Shown in pieces: positions 14,266 to 21,891 of a stretch of 33,586 bases of DNA. The notes under the pieces are model-generated. The model was not told the DNA's origin and ran no database searches. It worked only from the letters and a program-made list of their open reading frames with translations. The stretch comes from Streptosporangiaceae bacterium (lineage in GTDB: Bacteria; Actinomycetota; Actinomycetes; Streptosporangiales; Streptosporangiaceae). The first letter of the stretch is position 1, and the number at the start of each line of letters is the position of its first letter. The stretch is taken from positions 1 to 33,586 of the forward strand of contig JAFAZE010000083.1 in the NCBI GenBank assembly GCA_019239975.1, given 5' to 3'. A program made the translations under genes and the position numbers.

Positions 14266-15987
14266 GTGCATTCCAGGCATTCCGGCTCACTCCGTCCAGG
14301 CCGCCGGCACCCCGTGCGGCGAACGCTCATCATGGTGGCGGCCGCCGCGCTGGCGGCAGCGTTCCTCCAGCCCATGACCGGGGCTCCCGCCATGGCACAG
14401 ACCAGCCTCCTCGCCAACCCCGGTTTCGAGACCGGCTCGCTGTCCGGCTGGTCGTGCTCACCGCTGGACACGGTCGCGACGAGCCCGGTGCACTCCGGCT
14501 CGTACGCGCTGGCCGGCGCCGCGTCCGGCTCCGACGACGCGCAATGCTCCCAGGCGGTCCCGGTCCAGCCGTCGTCCAGCTACACGCTGACCGGCTGGGT
14601 CGAGGGCAGCTACGTCTTCATCGGGGACTCGGGCACCGGCGCCGCCGACACCAGCGACTGGACGCCGTCGGCCAGCTCGTGGACCCAGCTGTCGACGACG
14701 TTCACGACCGGCGCCTCCACCACCTCGGTCACCGTCTACGTGCACGGCTGGTACGCCGAGGGCACCTACCACGCCGACGACCTCGCGCTGACCGGACCCG
14801 GGGGCGGTGGCGGCGGCGGCGGAGCCCCCGCCGCGCCCGCCGGCCTGGCCGTCACCGGGACCACCTCGAGCAGCGTGTCGCTGTCGTGGACGGCCCCGCA
14901 GGGCAGTGTGACCGGCTACTACGTCTACGAAAACGGAGCGCGGGCGGCCACCGTCCCCGGCACGAGCGCCACCGTGACCGGCCTGGCCGCGTCGGCCACC
15001 TACACCTTCGCCGTGTCCGCGTACAACTCGGCGGACGAGGGCGCGCGGTCGGCGTCCGTGCAGGCGACCACCCAGGGGTCCGGCGGTGGCGGCGGAGGGG
15101 GAGGAAGCTTCGCGGTAGCCCCCTACGCCGACATGACCAACAACCAGGAGCCCATGCTGGACAACGCCGCCACCCAGGCCGGGCTCAAGGCGTTCACCGC
15201 CGCGTTCGTCATCGGCTCGGGATGCACGCCGATCTGGGGCGACACGCTGCCGGTCACGAACGACCCGACGGTGACCGGGGAGATCACCCGGGCCGAGTCG
15301 GAGGGCGCGACCCCCATCGTCTCGTTCGGCGGGGAGGCCGGGATCGAGCTCGCGCAGTCCTGCCCCAACCTGAGCAGCCTGGTGGCGGCCTATCAGTCCG
15401 TGATCAGCACCCTGCATGTCACCCACATCGATTTCGACATCGAGGGCGCGGCGATCGCCGACACGGCGACCAACAACCTCCGGTTCCAGGCCATCAGGCA
15501 ACTGGAGGCGGCCAACCCAGGGCTGGCCGTGTCGCTCACGATCCCGGTGCTGCCGAGCGGGCCCGACAACAACGGCCAGGCCTTCCTGCGGCAGGCCGCC
15601 GCGGACGGCACGAATATCAGCGTGATCAACGTGATGGCGATGGACTACTACGGCTCGTGGGACACTTCGGGCGCGAATATGGACAGCTACGCCGTTCAGG
15701 CGGCCCAGAACACGCTGTCCTTCGTCCGGTCCGTCTGGCCCGGTGACAGCTACGCGAACATCGGGGTCACCCCGATGATCGGGCAGAACGACGACCCCGC
15801 GGAGGTGTTCACCGAGGCCAACGCGCAGACCCTGGTCAGCTTCGCGCGGGCCAACGGGCTGGGCAGGCTCGCGTTCTGGTCGGTTGACCGCGACCAGCCG
15901 TGCAGCGGATCGGCCAGCGGCCTTCCCGCCTGCTCCGAGATCAGCCAGCAGCCGCTCGACTTCACCAGGATCTTCGTCCAGTTCTGA
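14266..15987 (+). CDS. Secreted GH18 chitinase with carbohydrate-binding and FN3 domains
   Basis: Extracellular enzyme of 573 residues expected to cleave chitin. Order: signal peptide (about 1-45, basic head RRHPVRR, cleavage near APAMA), a beta-sandwich carbohydrate-binding-type domain (about 47-178, starting LLANPGFETGSLSGW), Gly linker, fibronectin type III domain (about 190-270), Gly linker, and the GH18 barrel (about 282-573). The catalytic motif is HIDFDIEG with acid Glu393 and partner Asp391; the first Asp of the usual D-x-x-D-x-D-x-E is Thr386, a variation of this actinobacterial subgroup. GTG at 14266 follows AGGGAGGA closely. A GTG at 14185 is in frame but lies before the tandem repeats with no ribosome site. 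Expression is probably repressed through the palindrome at 14156-14178. A strong hairpin follows. Confidence 0.92.
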   Translation: MHSRHSGSLRPGRRHPVRRTLIMVAAAALAAAFLQPMTGAPAMAQTSLLANPGFETGSLSGWSCSPLDTVATSPVHSGSYALAGAASGSDDAQCSQAVPVQPSSSYTLTGWVEGSYVFIGDSGTGAADTSDWTPSASSWTQLSTTFTTGASTTSVTVYVHGWYAEGTYHADDLALTGPGGGGGGGGAPAAPAGLAVTGTTSSSVSLSWTAPQGSVTGYYVYENGARAATVPGTSATVTGLAASATYTFAVSAYNSADEGARSASVQATTQGSGGGGGGGGSFAVAPYADMTNNQEPMLDNAATQAGLKAFTAAFVIGSGCTPIWGDTLPVTNDPTVTGEITRAESEGATPIVSFGGEAGIELAQSCPNLSSLVAAYQSVISTLHVTHIDFDIEGAAIADTATNNLRFQAIRQLEAANPGLAVSLTIPVLPSGPDNNGQAFLRQAAADGTNISVINVMAMDYYGSWDTSGANMDSYAVQAAQNTLSFVRSVWPGDSYANIGVTPMIGQNDDPAEVFTEANAQTLVSFARANGLGRLAFWSVDRDQPCSGSASGLPACSEISQQPLDFTRIFVQF

Positions 15988-15997
15988 CGCCCAGCGA

Positions 15998-16036
15998 GGA
16001 CAGGCCGCCGGCCGTTTCGGCGCTGGCGGCCTGTCC
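15998..16036 (+). terminator. Chitinase terminator hairpin
   Basis: GGACAGGCCGCC (15998-16009) and GGCGGCCTGTCC (16025-16036) pair perfectly; the 15-nt loop contains a further small GCC/GGC pairing. It starts 10 bp after the stop. Confidence 0.7.
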
Positions 16037-16063
16037 CGGTCTGAGAGCGCCGGCTGACCGCCC

Positions 16064-16122
16064 ACGGGGCCGCTGGCGCATCTGGCCCCGCCCAGTGGGG
16101 CCGCTGGCGCATCTGGCCCCGC
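16064..16122 (+). repeat. Convergent-gap repeat module, locus 2
   Basis: Two units at 16064-16091 and 16095-16122 with the same 31-bp spacing and CCA joint as at 11881. The loops read GCTGGCGCATCT. Outer stem bases vary (ACGGGGCC, GTGGGGCC) while the inner GGGGCC/GGCCCC is invariant. It lies between the chitinase (plus) and the TauD-like gene (minus), which converge. Confidence 0.85.
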
Positions 16123-16129
16123 GCCGAGT

Positions 16130-16211
16130 GGGTGTTACACCGCTCCGGCGGGTGTTAAACGGCTCATGTGGGGTGCTGAACCGCTTCGGCGGGGTGCTGA
16201 ACCGCTTCGGC
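16130..16211 (-). repeat. Four tandem 20-21-bp units across the end of the TauD-like gene
   Basis: On the plus strand, GGGTGCTGAACCGCTTCGGC is exact at 16171-16190 and 16192-16211. Two diverged copies lie at 16130-16149 and 16150-16169. The exact copies are inside the coding end and yield the peptide repeat AEAVQHP-AEAVQHP; the stop codon sits in a diverged copy. Confidence 0.8.
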
Positions 16212-17012
16212 GGGCACCGGCTTCGTGCCCGCGAGGAGGATGCGGTTCATGACGCGGCGCATCCCGTGGTAGTCGTTCACCGCCAGGTGCCATACCTGCC
16301 GGTTGTCCCAGAACGCGATCGAGCCGGGTTCCCACCGGAACCTGGTCACGAACTCCGGCTTGCTCCCGTGCTCGAAGAGGTAGCGCAGCAGCGGCAGGCT
16401 CTCCCGCCGCGTCCAGCCCTCGAAGCGGGTGGTGTACTCGGGGTTGACGTACAGGACGCTGCGGCCGGTTTCCGGGATCATGGTGACGACGGGGTGCAGC
16501 GGCCCCTCGGCCGCGTCGTACTCCGCGATCGACGGCTCCGGCGGCGAGGTCTGCTCGTAGCTGAGGCCGAGCTTGCGCACATTCGCGTGCACCGCACGCA
16601 TGCCGGCCAGGGTGCTCCGCAGTCCCCCGGAAAGGTCCTCGAAGGCGGCCCCCATCCCGGCCCACAGAGTGTCCCCGCCGTACGGCGGGCATTCCTCCGC
16701 GAACAGCATCGTGGCGACCGGCGGCTCACCGAAGCAGGTCATGTCCACGTGCCAGCTCTCGCCGACGTTTTTGGTCTGCCCCGGCTCCTTGCGCAACTGC
16801 TGCATCGTCCTGATCTCGCCGAACCGCCGGGCGAACCCCTCCCGCTGCCCCGCCGTCAGGTGCTGGCCGCGAAAGAAGATGACCCCGTGCTCGGCCCACG
16901 CCTGCCGCACGGCCTGGTACGTCTCGTCCGGGTACTCGCGGGTCAGGTCCAGCCCGCGGATCTCGGCGCCGATCAGCCCGCCTGTCCTGCGCACTTCGGG
17001 CAACACCGTCAT
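16164..17012 (-). CDS. TauD/TfdA-family Fe(II)/2-oxoglutarate dioxygenase
   Basis: Cytoplasmic enzyme of 282 residues, the usual length for this family, which oxidises small molecules such as taurine, sulfonates or related acids using 2-oxoglutarate. The iron-binding H-x-D is in ESWHVDMT and the distal His in NDYHGMRRVMNR, followed by the Arg expected to bind 2-oxoglutarate. HGVIFFRGQHLT is a typical N-terminal strand. The ATG at 17012 gives the expected family start (MTVLPEVRRTGGLIGAEI). No clear ribosome site is visible; the frame is open further upstream but reads unlike protein. The C-terminus AEAVQHPAEAVQHPT comes from a DNA tandem repeat and is probably a dispensable tail. No sulfonate transporter is adjacent, so substrate is unknown. 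Confidence 0.88.
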   Translation of the reverse strand: MTVLPEVRRTGGLIGAEIRGLDLTREYPDETYQAVRQAWAEHGVIFFRGQHLTAGQREGFARRFGEIRTMQQLRKEPGQTKNVGESWHVDMTCFGEPPVATMLFAEECPPYGGDTLWAGMGAAFEDLSGGLRSTLAGMRAVHANVRKLGLSYEQTSPPEPSIAEYDAAEGPLHPVVTMIPETGRSVLYVNPEYTTRFEGWTRRESLPLLRYLFEHGSKPEFVTRFRWEPGSIAFWDNRQVWHLAVNDYHGMRRVMNRILLAGTKPVPAEAVQHPAEAVQHPT

Positions 17013-17432
17013 GGAGTCATCATCGGCACCGGGCGCCGCGACGGGTAGCACGCGGCGCGACAGTAAAACGGCGGCAGCGCCGTCCCGGCGCCACAAACCC
17101 CGCGGCAGGCGAGGGTGATCTGGGGAAATACCGCCCTCCGTTCGGAATCATTGAAAGAATGTACCGAACGGGCAGTGGCTCATCTGTCCGCAGCCTTGCA
17201 CCGGCCATCGGCCATGCCGGCCTGACCCGCGATCGCGGCCGTCCGCGCAGCGGCGTCGGGCCGGTCGGGATGCTGCCGCTGGGCCTCGTCCTGCTGCCCG
17301 GCGCGCTGCTCGTCCGGGCGGCACGCGGATGGCCGAATTTACCGGGAACAGCCGCGCGTCTAAGCTCCTGACAAGAGTCTTTGCAGGGCGCGGCAGGTGT
17401 AGTGGTGTGAACGTTAACAACGGGAGGCCAGC
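17013..17432 (+). other. Gap between divergent genes with a hairpin
   Basis: These 420 bp separate the TauD-like gene (minus) and the DUF574 methyltransferase (plus) and must contain both promoters. No clear -35/-10 pair stands out. The notable element is the stem-loop at 17139-17170. A 70-codon frame from 17159 reads unlike protein and is not accepted. Confidence 0.5.
17139..17170 (+). promoter_or_regulatory. Interrupted inverted repeat
   Basis: CGTTCGG (17139-17145) pairs with CCGAACG (17164-17170), and inside it CATT (17149-17152) pairs with AATG (17158-17161) over the loop GAAAG. It lies between divergent promoters and could be an operator or an RNA hairpin; which cannot be told. Confidence 0.4.
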
Positions 17433-18275
17433 GTGAGCGGTGATGACTCCGCGTTCTCGTGGAGCGATGCCGAGAAAGACCTCATGGGGGAAATTGACAC
17501 GTCGGTTCCCGTGTCAGCCAGAATCTGGAACTACTGGCTGGGCGGCAAAGACTACTATGCCGTCGACAAAGCGGCCGGCGACCAGTTCGCCACGCTCTTT
17601 CCCGGCGTCTTCGACCTGGCGCGCGCGACCCGCTACTACATCGCCCGCGCGGTGCGTTACCTCGCCGGAGAAGCCGGTATCCGCCAGTTCCTGGACATCG
17701 GCACGGGCCTGCCCAGCCACGACAACACGCACGAGATCGCCCAGAGCGTCGCGCCGGACTCGCGCATCGTCTACGTCGACAACGACCCCCTGGTACTCGC
17801 GCACGCCCGCGCCCTGCTCACAAGCAGCCCGCCCGGCACCACCGACTACATCGACGCGGACCTGAACAACCCGGCCTCGATCCTCGCCGTCGCGCGGGAA
17901 AAGCTGGACTTCACCCGCCCGGTAGCGATCATGCTCATGGGCATCCTCGGGCACATCGGCGACCCCGGCGAAGACGACGACCGGTACACCCGGTCGATCG
18001 TGGACGAGCTCAAGGCCGCCCTGCCATCGGGCGGCTACCTCGCCCTGTGCGAAGCCACCGACGCGAACCCCCAGCAGAACCAGGCGGCCGAGCAGTACAA
18101 CCAGAGCGGCGCCGATCCCTACCATCTGCGCCGCCCGGAGCAGATCGTCCGGTTCTTCGACGGGCTGGAAGTCGTTGAGCCGGGTGTGGTCCCCATCCAG
18201 GAGTGGCGTCCCGACCCCAGCCCGTTCGGCGCCACCGCGGTGCCCGCGCTGGGCGGGGTCGCGAGAAAACCGTGA
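17433..18275 (+). CDS. SAV2177-family (DUF574) SAM-dependent methyltransferase
   Basis: Protein of 280 residues in a family that is expanded in filamentous actinomycetes and has no settled substrate. Signatures: SVPVSARIWNYWLGGKDYYAVDKAAGD (about 24-50), SAM motif I QFLDIGTGLPSHDNTHEIAQ (about 84-103), VYVDNDPLVLAHARALL (motif II) and the C-terminal EWRPDP. GTG at 17433 is preceded by GGGAGG with good spacing. Members are often next to regulators or DUF397 proteins, but none is seen here. It appears monocistronic. Confidence 0.92.
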   Translation: MSGDDSAFSWSDAEKDLMGEIDTSVPVSARIWNYWLGGKDYYAVDKAAGDQFATLFPGVFDLARATRYYIARAVRYLAGEAGIRQFLDIGTGLPSHDNTHEIAQSVAPDSRIVYVDNDPLVLAHARALLTSSPPGTTDYIDADLNNPASILAVAREKLDFTRPVAIMLMGILGHIGDPGEDDDRYTRSIVDELKAALPSGGYLALCEATDANPQQNQAAEQYNQSGADPYHLRRPEQIVRFFDGLEVVEPGVVPIQEWRPDPSPFGATAVPALGGVARKP

Positions 18276-18463
18276 CGAGGCCCTGAGACGCCGGCTGGGT
18301 CGGCACCATTTCCCCGGGCGCGCGCCGCCCTGAAAACTCGGCATGAAATCTGGCGGCCGTGAGCATTTCCGGTTCGCCTCTTCAGCGCCTTTCACCTGGG
18401 CGTATCCCTTACGGTGGGCGCTCCCGGCGCCGGGACCGTTGACCGCGCCGGGGCGCGGGGTGA

Positions 18464-18508
18464 TGTTAGCGCTAACACTTGACCCCGGCAGCCTGTGGCG
18501 CCTTATCC
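18464..18508 (+). promoter_or_regulatory. LacI-type operator and promoter of the GH62 gene
   Basis: A perfect 14-bp palindrome TGTTAGCGCTAACA (18464-18477) has the central CG-containing form typical of LacI-family repressor sites. It directly precedes a possible promoter TTGACC (18479-18484), 18-bp spacer, TTATCC (18503-18508). Related palindromes precede arabinan- and xylan-degrading genes in other actinomycetes (recalled knowledge). A direct repeat of CCCCGGCAGCCTGTGGCGCC lies just downstream. Confidence 0.75.
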
Positions 18509-18564
18509 CCCGGCAGCCTGTGGCGCCCGCGCGGGCAAGCGACCGTCTCGCAGGGAGGATCTGG

Positions 18565-20040
18565 ATGCATCTGTCTCGCTATCGGTTCCGGTGGCTGGGC
18601 GCCGCCGCGGTCGCGGCGGCACTACTCGCCGCCGGGGCGGTCAGCACCGCCTCGAGCAGCGCGGCCGCGGCCGGCTGTTCGGTCACCTACACCGTCAGCT
18701 CGCAGTGGCCGGGCGGGTTCAACGCCAACGTGGCGATCACGAACCTCGGCAGCCCGCTCAGCTCCTGGACGCTGACCTGGGATTTCGCCGCGGGTCAGCG
18801 GGTGACGCAGGGCTGGAGCGCCACGTATACCCAGACGGGCGCCCAGGTCACCGCCGCCAGCGCGAGCTGGGACGGCAATCTCGCCACCGGCGGATCCACG
18901 ACGATCGGCTTCAACGGATCGTGGAACAACGTCAGCAACCCCGCTCCGGCGGACTTCGCCCTCAACGGGGTCTCCTGCACCGGCAGCGTCTCGGGCTCGC
19001 CCAGCCCCACGCCGTCGCCCTCTTCGCCCACGCCGTCGCCTTCTTCGCCCAGCCCGTCGCCGACGCCGACCCCGGCCGGCTCGCTGCCCAGCAGCTTCCA
19101 GTGGAGCTCCAGCGGCGTGCTGATCAGCCCGCACTCTGACTCACACAACATCATCGCGGTGAAGGACCCGTCGGTGGTGTACTACAACGGCCAGTGGTAC
19201 GTGGCCGCCTCGACGGTGAACTCCTCGGGTTCCTATGGCATGGAGTTCATCCACTTCTCCGACTGGTCGCAGGCGAACGCCGCGACGCCGGTGTATGCGG
19301 ACCAGACGGCGATCGGCGCCGGTTACAAGACCGCGCCGATGCTGTTCTACTTCACCCCGCAGAAGCTTTGGTACGTGGTCTACCAGACCGGAAGCAACGC
19401 CGGTTACTCCACCAACCCCGACATCACCAACCCCGCGGGATGGAGCGCGACCCAGTACTTCTACTCGGGGATGCCGCCGATCATCTCCCAGAACATCGGC
19501 TCCGGGTACTGGGTCGACATGTGGGTGATCTGCGACAGCGCCAACTGCTACCTGTTCTCCATGGACGACAACGGGCACCTGTACCGCTCGCAGACGTCCG
19601 TCGCCAGCTTCCCCAGCGGCATGAGCCAGCCGGTCATCGCCGCGTCGAATTCCACGCCGTCCAGCTTCTTCGAGGCCGACAACGTCTACAAGGTCGCGGG
19701 CAGCAACGAGTACCTGCTGATCGTCGAGGCGATCGGCTCCGACGGCCGCCGGTACTTCACGTCCTACACCTCGAATGCGATCGACGGCACCTGGACCTCG
19801 CTGGCCAGCACGCAAAGCAATCCCTTCGCCCGCTGGAGCAACACCACTTTCAGCGGCACCCCCTGGACCCAGGACATCAGCAGCGGCGAAATGATCCGCA
19901 GCGGCTATGACCAGACGCTCACCATCAGCCCCTGCAGGATCCAGTACCTCTACCAGGGCCATGACCCGTCCGCCTCCGGCAGCTACAACAGCCTGCCCTG
20001 GCGGCTGGGCCTGCTCACCCAGACCAACTCCACCTGCTGA
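18565..20040 (+). CDS. Secreted CBM2-GH62 alpha-L-arabinofuranosidase
   Basis: Extracellular enzyme of 491 residues that removes arabinofuranosyl side chains from arabinoxylan or arabinan. Order: signal peptide (about 1-36), CBM2 (about 38-138, closed by Cys38 and Cys138, with Trp48, Trp68 and Trp84 in typical places), a Pro/Ser linker (about 143-172), and the GH62 five-bladed propeller (about 174-491). Catalytic residues by family knowledge: Asp201 in VKDPSVVYYNG as base, Glu370 in FFEADNVYK as acid, and an Asp in WVDMWVICD (318 or 324). GGGAGG lies 6 nt before the ATG. The palindrome at 18464 suggests induction by an arabinose-containing sugar. A strong hairpin and the third repeat module follow. 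Confidence 0.95.
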   Translation: MHLSRYRFRWLGAAAVAAALLAAGAVSTASSSAAAAGCSVTYTVSSQWPGGFNANVAITNLGSPLSSWTLTWDFAAGQRVTQGWSATYTQTGAQVTAASASWDGNLATGGSTTIGFNGSWNNVSNPAPADFALNGVSCTGSVSGSPSPTPSPSSPTPSPSSPSPSPTPTPAGSLPSSFQWSSSGVLISPHSDSHNIIAVKDPSVVYYNGQWYVAASTVNSSGSYGMEFIHFSDWSQANAATPVYADQTAIGAGYKTAPMLFYFTPQKLWYVVYQTGSNAGYSTNPDITNPAGWSATQYFYSGMPPIISQNIGSGYWVDMWVICDSANCYLFSMDDNGHLYRSQTSVASFPSGMSQPVIAASNSTPSSFFEADNVYKVAGSNEYLLIVEAIGSDGRRYFTSYTSNAIDGTWTSLASTQSNPFARWSNTTFSGTPWTQDISSGEMIRSGYDQTLTISPCRIQYLYQGHDPSASGSYNSLPWRLGLLTQTNSTC

Positions 20041-20051
20041 CCTCCGGCAGC

Positions 20052-20083
20052 CGTGCCGGCCGGCCCCGCGCCCGGCCGGCACG
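20052..20083 (+). terminator. GH62 terminator hairpin
   Basis: CGTGCCGGCCGG (20052-20063) and CCGGCCGGCACG (20072-20083) are perfectly complementary around an 8-nt loop, 11 bp after the stop codon. Confidence 0.7.
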
Positions 20084-20104
20084 CCGGGGACGTGAGGCCG
20101 GAGG

Positions 20105-20163
20105 GCGGGGCCAAATGCGCCAGCGGCCCCACTGGGCGGGGCCATATGCGCCAGCGGCCCCGC
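20105..20163 (-). repeat. Convergent-gap repeat module, locus 3 (reverse orientation)
   Basis: Two units at 20105-20132 and 20136-20163. Read on the minus strand they match loci 1 and 2, with the same 31-bp spacing and CCA joint; the loops read GCTGGCGCATAT and GCTGGCGCATTT. It lies between the converging GH62 and PEBP-like genes. Confidence 0.85.
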
Positions 20164-20188
20164 CCTGGGGGCCGCCGGTCAGCCGAGG

Positions 20189-20641
20189 CTATCGCCGGTA
20201 GGTCCCGATGAGGCGTGCTTCGGCGAGGATGTGCCCGGCCACGGCCGTTTCGACGTCCTGGTAGCCGGGCAGGCCCTGCAGCCGGACCGGCTCGTCGACC
20301 GCGAGCAGCCGGAACACGTAGTGATGCGGGCTGTCGCCCGGCGGCGGCGCCGGTCCCAGGTAACCGGGCCCGCCGAAGCCGTTGGCGCCCGCCGCCGCCT
20401 CCGCCGGAACCTCGCCCTCCCCCACACCCCGGCGTGCCGGGTCCAGGTTGTACAGCACCCAGTGCACGAAGCTGCCCTGAACCGGAGCATCGGGGTCGTC
20501 GACGAGCAGTACCAGCCCGGCTGTGCCCTCGGGCACGCCGTCCCACGTGAGGGCCGGGGACAGATCTCCCCGCTCATGGTCGAAGCGGGCCGGGATCGGC
20601 GTTTCCGGCTCAAACGCGGGACTGCGCAGCGTGAGCGTCAT
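20189..20641 (-). CDS. YbhB/YbcL-family (PEBP, Raf kinase inhibitor-like) protein
   Basis: Protein of 150 residues with the phosphatidylethanolamine-binding-protein fold: DDPDAP (about 48-53), FVHWVLYNLDP (about 58-68) and GPAPPPGDSPHHYVFRLLAVD (about 96-116), the anion-binding-site motifs of the family. No signal peptide is visible, so it is probably cytoplasmic. Bacterial members have no established role. The ATG at 20641 gives the normal family N-terminus (MTLTLRSPAFEPETPIPARF); no ribosome site is evident. It starts 17 bp after the end of the upstream helical protein gene, so the two probably form an operon. Confidence 0.9.
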   Translation of the reverse strand: MTLTLRSPAFEPETPIPARFDHERGDLSPALTWDGVPEGTAGLVLLVDDPDAPVQGSFVHWVLYNLDPARRGVGEGEVPAEAAAGANGFGGPGYLGPAPPPGDSPHHYVFRLLAVDEPVRLQGLPGYQDVETAVAGHILAEARLIGTYRR

Positions 20642-20658
20642 GGGTTCATCGTGGCATA

Positions 20659-21180
20659 TCAGGCGCTCGTGCCGTTCCTGAATACCTGCCCCGCTATTCT
20701 TACCCGGAGCTCTTCGAGCAGGCTGCTCTGGTGAGCCGCCCTCGAGATGAGCTCGTCGAGCCGCCCCGCGTCGAGCCGGCTGTCCCGCTCGGCCAGCATC
20801 CGGAGGGTCCGCCACCCGGCGCCCTTGCCTTCCACGCCGAGCCGGAGGAGTTCCGCCTCCTCGAGGCCGCTCAGCGGGGACCGCGCCAGCAGGTGACCGT
20901 TGAGCTTCAGGCGCCCGGCCTTCTCGCCCGCCCACGCGGCGTACACCTTGTAACGGCGGACCGGTGTTCGGAGACTGGCCATCATCTCCAGCAGCGCGGC
21001 CCGGTCCTCCGCGATATCGGCCGCGAGCTGTTTCAGTACGCTGCCGGAGGCCGGGACATGCTGGGCCGCGCCCGCCAGCCGGCGCGCCAGCTCGGTACCC
21101 GCGGTCGCGCCGGCGAGGTGGTCGTTGAGATAGACGCCGAGGAGGTCGCGCCCGGCGTGCCGTGCCGTTTTCGTTGCCAT
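20659..21180 (-). CDS. Helical protein of unknown function, actinobacterial family
   Basis: Protein of 173 residues, almost entirely alpha-helical by composition, with no signal or membrane segment. Recognisable blocks are RDLLGVYLNDHLAGATAGTEL (about 11-31), LAADIAEDRAALLEMM (about 52-67), YAAWAGEKAGRLKLNG (about 79-94) and SPLSGLEEAELLRLGVEGK. Similar proteins occur widely in actinomycetes as hypothetical proteins; the helical bundle with acidic residues recalls ferritin-like folds, but no complete metal site can be shown. The ATG at 21180 is preceded by GGAAG. It leads a two-gene operon with the PEBP-like gene. Confidence 0.75.
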   Translation of the reverse strand: MATKTARHAGRDLLGVYLNDHLAGATAGTELARRLAGAAQHVPASGSVLKQLAADIAEDRAALLEMMASLRTPVRRYKVYAAWAGEKAGRLKLNGHLLARSPLSGLEEAELLRLGVEGKGAGWRTLRMLAERDSRLDAGRLDELISRAAHQSSLLEELRVRIAGQVFRNGTSA

Positions 21181-21402
21181 CACCTTCGCTTCCCCAGCGG
21201 GCGGGCTTCCTAACTCCCCGGGCGGGGCGAGCGCGCGGGCGGCCGGGCCAGCCGGTGTACGCCCGGTCCCCGGGTTCGCCGGGGCGCGAACCGCGGGCGC
21301 GGCGAACGCCGCGCCCTGACAGAGATGCGGCAGAGAACTGGCAGGGCCGCCGGCCATGCTGGCAACGCGCATGTGTTACCGCCCATGGACAGGGGATTCC
21401 AC

Positions 21403-21891
21403 ATGGTAAGTTACAAAGCTGCCGTATCGCTTGCGGCCGGCATCGTGATAATGGCCGGGACAGCGGCGCTTGCCGCACCGGCCTCCGCCGCTACCACAAC
21501 GCCCGCACCGGCCTCCGCCGCTACCACGGTGCCGGGTGAGTGCTATTTCTACGACAATCTCTACAACGAGCCCGGTGCCTGTGAGGGTGAGGAAACGCAC
21601 TATTCGGAGCAGGGCGTCAGCGTCTGGGACAACCCGTACAGCCCCTCCACGGTGGTGGCCGTCGGCTCCGCCGGGCAGCCTTTCGCCACCTCTCAGGAGT
21701 TCATATCCAATGGCGCGACTGTTACCTGCGATAACGGGGTCACGACCAGCTCGTGGTATCAGGGCGAGGACAAGGCCAGCAGAAATGAGGGCTGGGTGCC
21801 GGACTGCTATATCGACGGAGAGCCGAGCTTATCTGCCGGTGCGGCTCTGCCGGTGCGGCCCGGCGGCATTCTCGCGCGCTGCCCCCGTTAA
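21403..21891 (+). CDS. Secreted SH3-like small protein
   Basis: Protein of 162 residues with a signal peptide (about 1-32, MVSYKAAVSLAAGIVIMAGT, cleavage near APASA). A short repeated linker follows, encoded by a 23-bp exact repeat at 21475-21497 and 21505-21527. The central part (GVSVWDNPYSPSTVVAVGSAG ... EGWVPDCYIDG) resembles a bacterial SH3-type domain, and four cysteines (CYFYD, GACEG, VTCDN, PDCYI) could form two disulfides. AGGGG lies 7 nt before the ATG. A wall-binding or small secreted regulatory role is only inference. The stop codon overlaps the stop of the opposite SGNH gene. Confidence 0.7.
   Translation: MVSYKAAVSLAAGIVIMAGTAALAAPASAATTTPAPASAATTVPGECYFYDNLYNEPGACEGEETHYSEQGVSVWDNPYSPSTVVAVGSAGQPFATSQEFISNGATVTCDNGVTTSSWYQGEDKASRNEGWVPDCYIDGEPSLSAGAALPVRPGGILARCPR
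21475..21527 (+). repeat. 23-bp in-frame direct repeat
   Basis: The sequence starting GCACCGGCCTCCGCCGCTAC is identical at 21475-21497 and 21505-21527 (30-bp period, ten codons). It duplicates the segment around the signal-peptide cleavage site of the SH3-like protein. Confidence 0.75.

Noticed and set aside
14458..16065. Minus-strand frame opposite the chitinase gene
   Set aside because: Antisense shadow; low-complexity Arg/Gly composition.
17159..17371. 70-codon frame in the divergent gap
   Set aside because: No ribosome site, overlaps a hairpin, and has no recognisable content.
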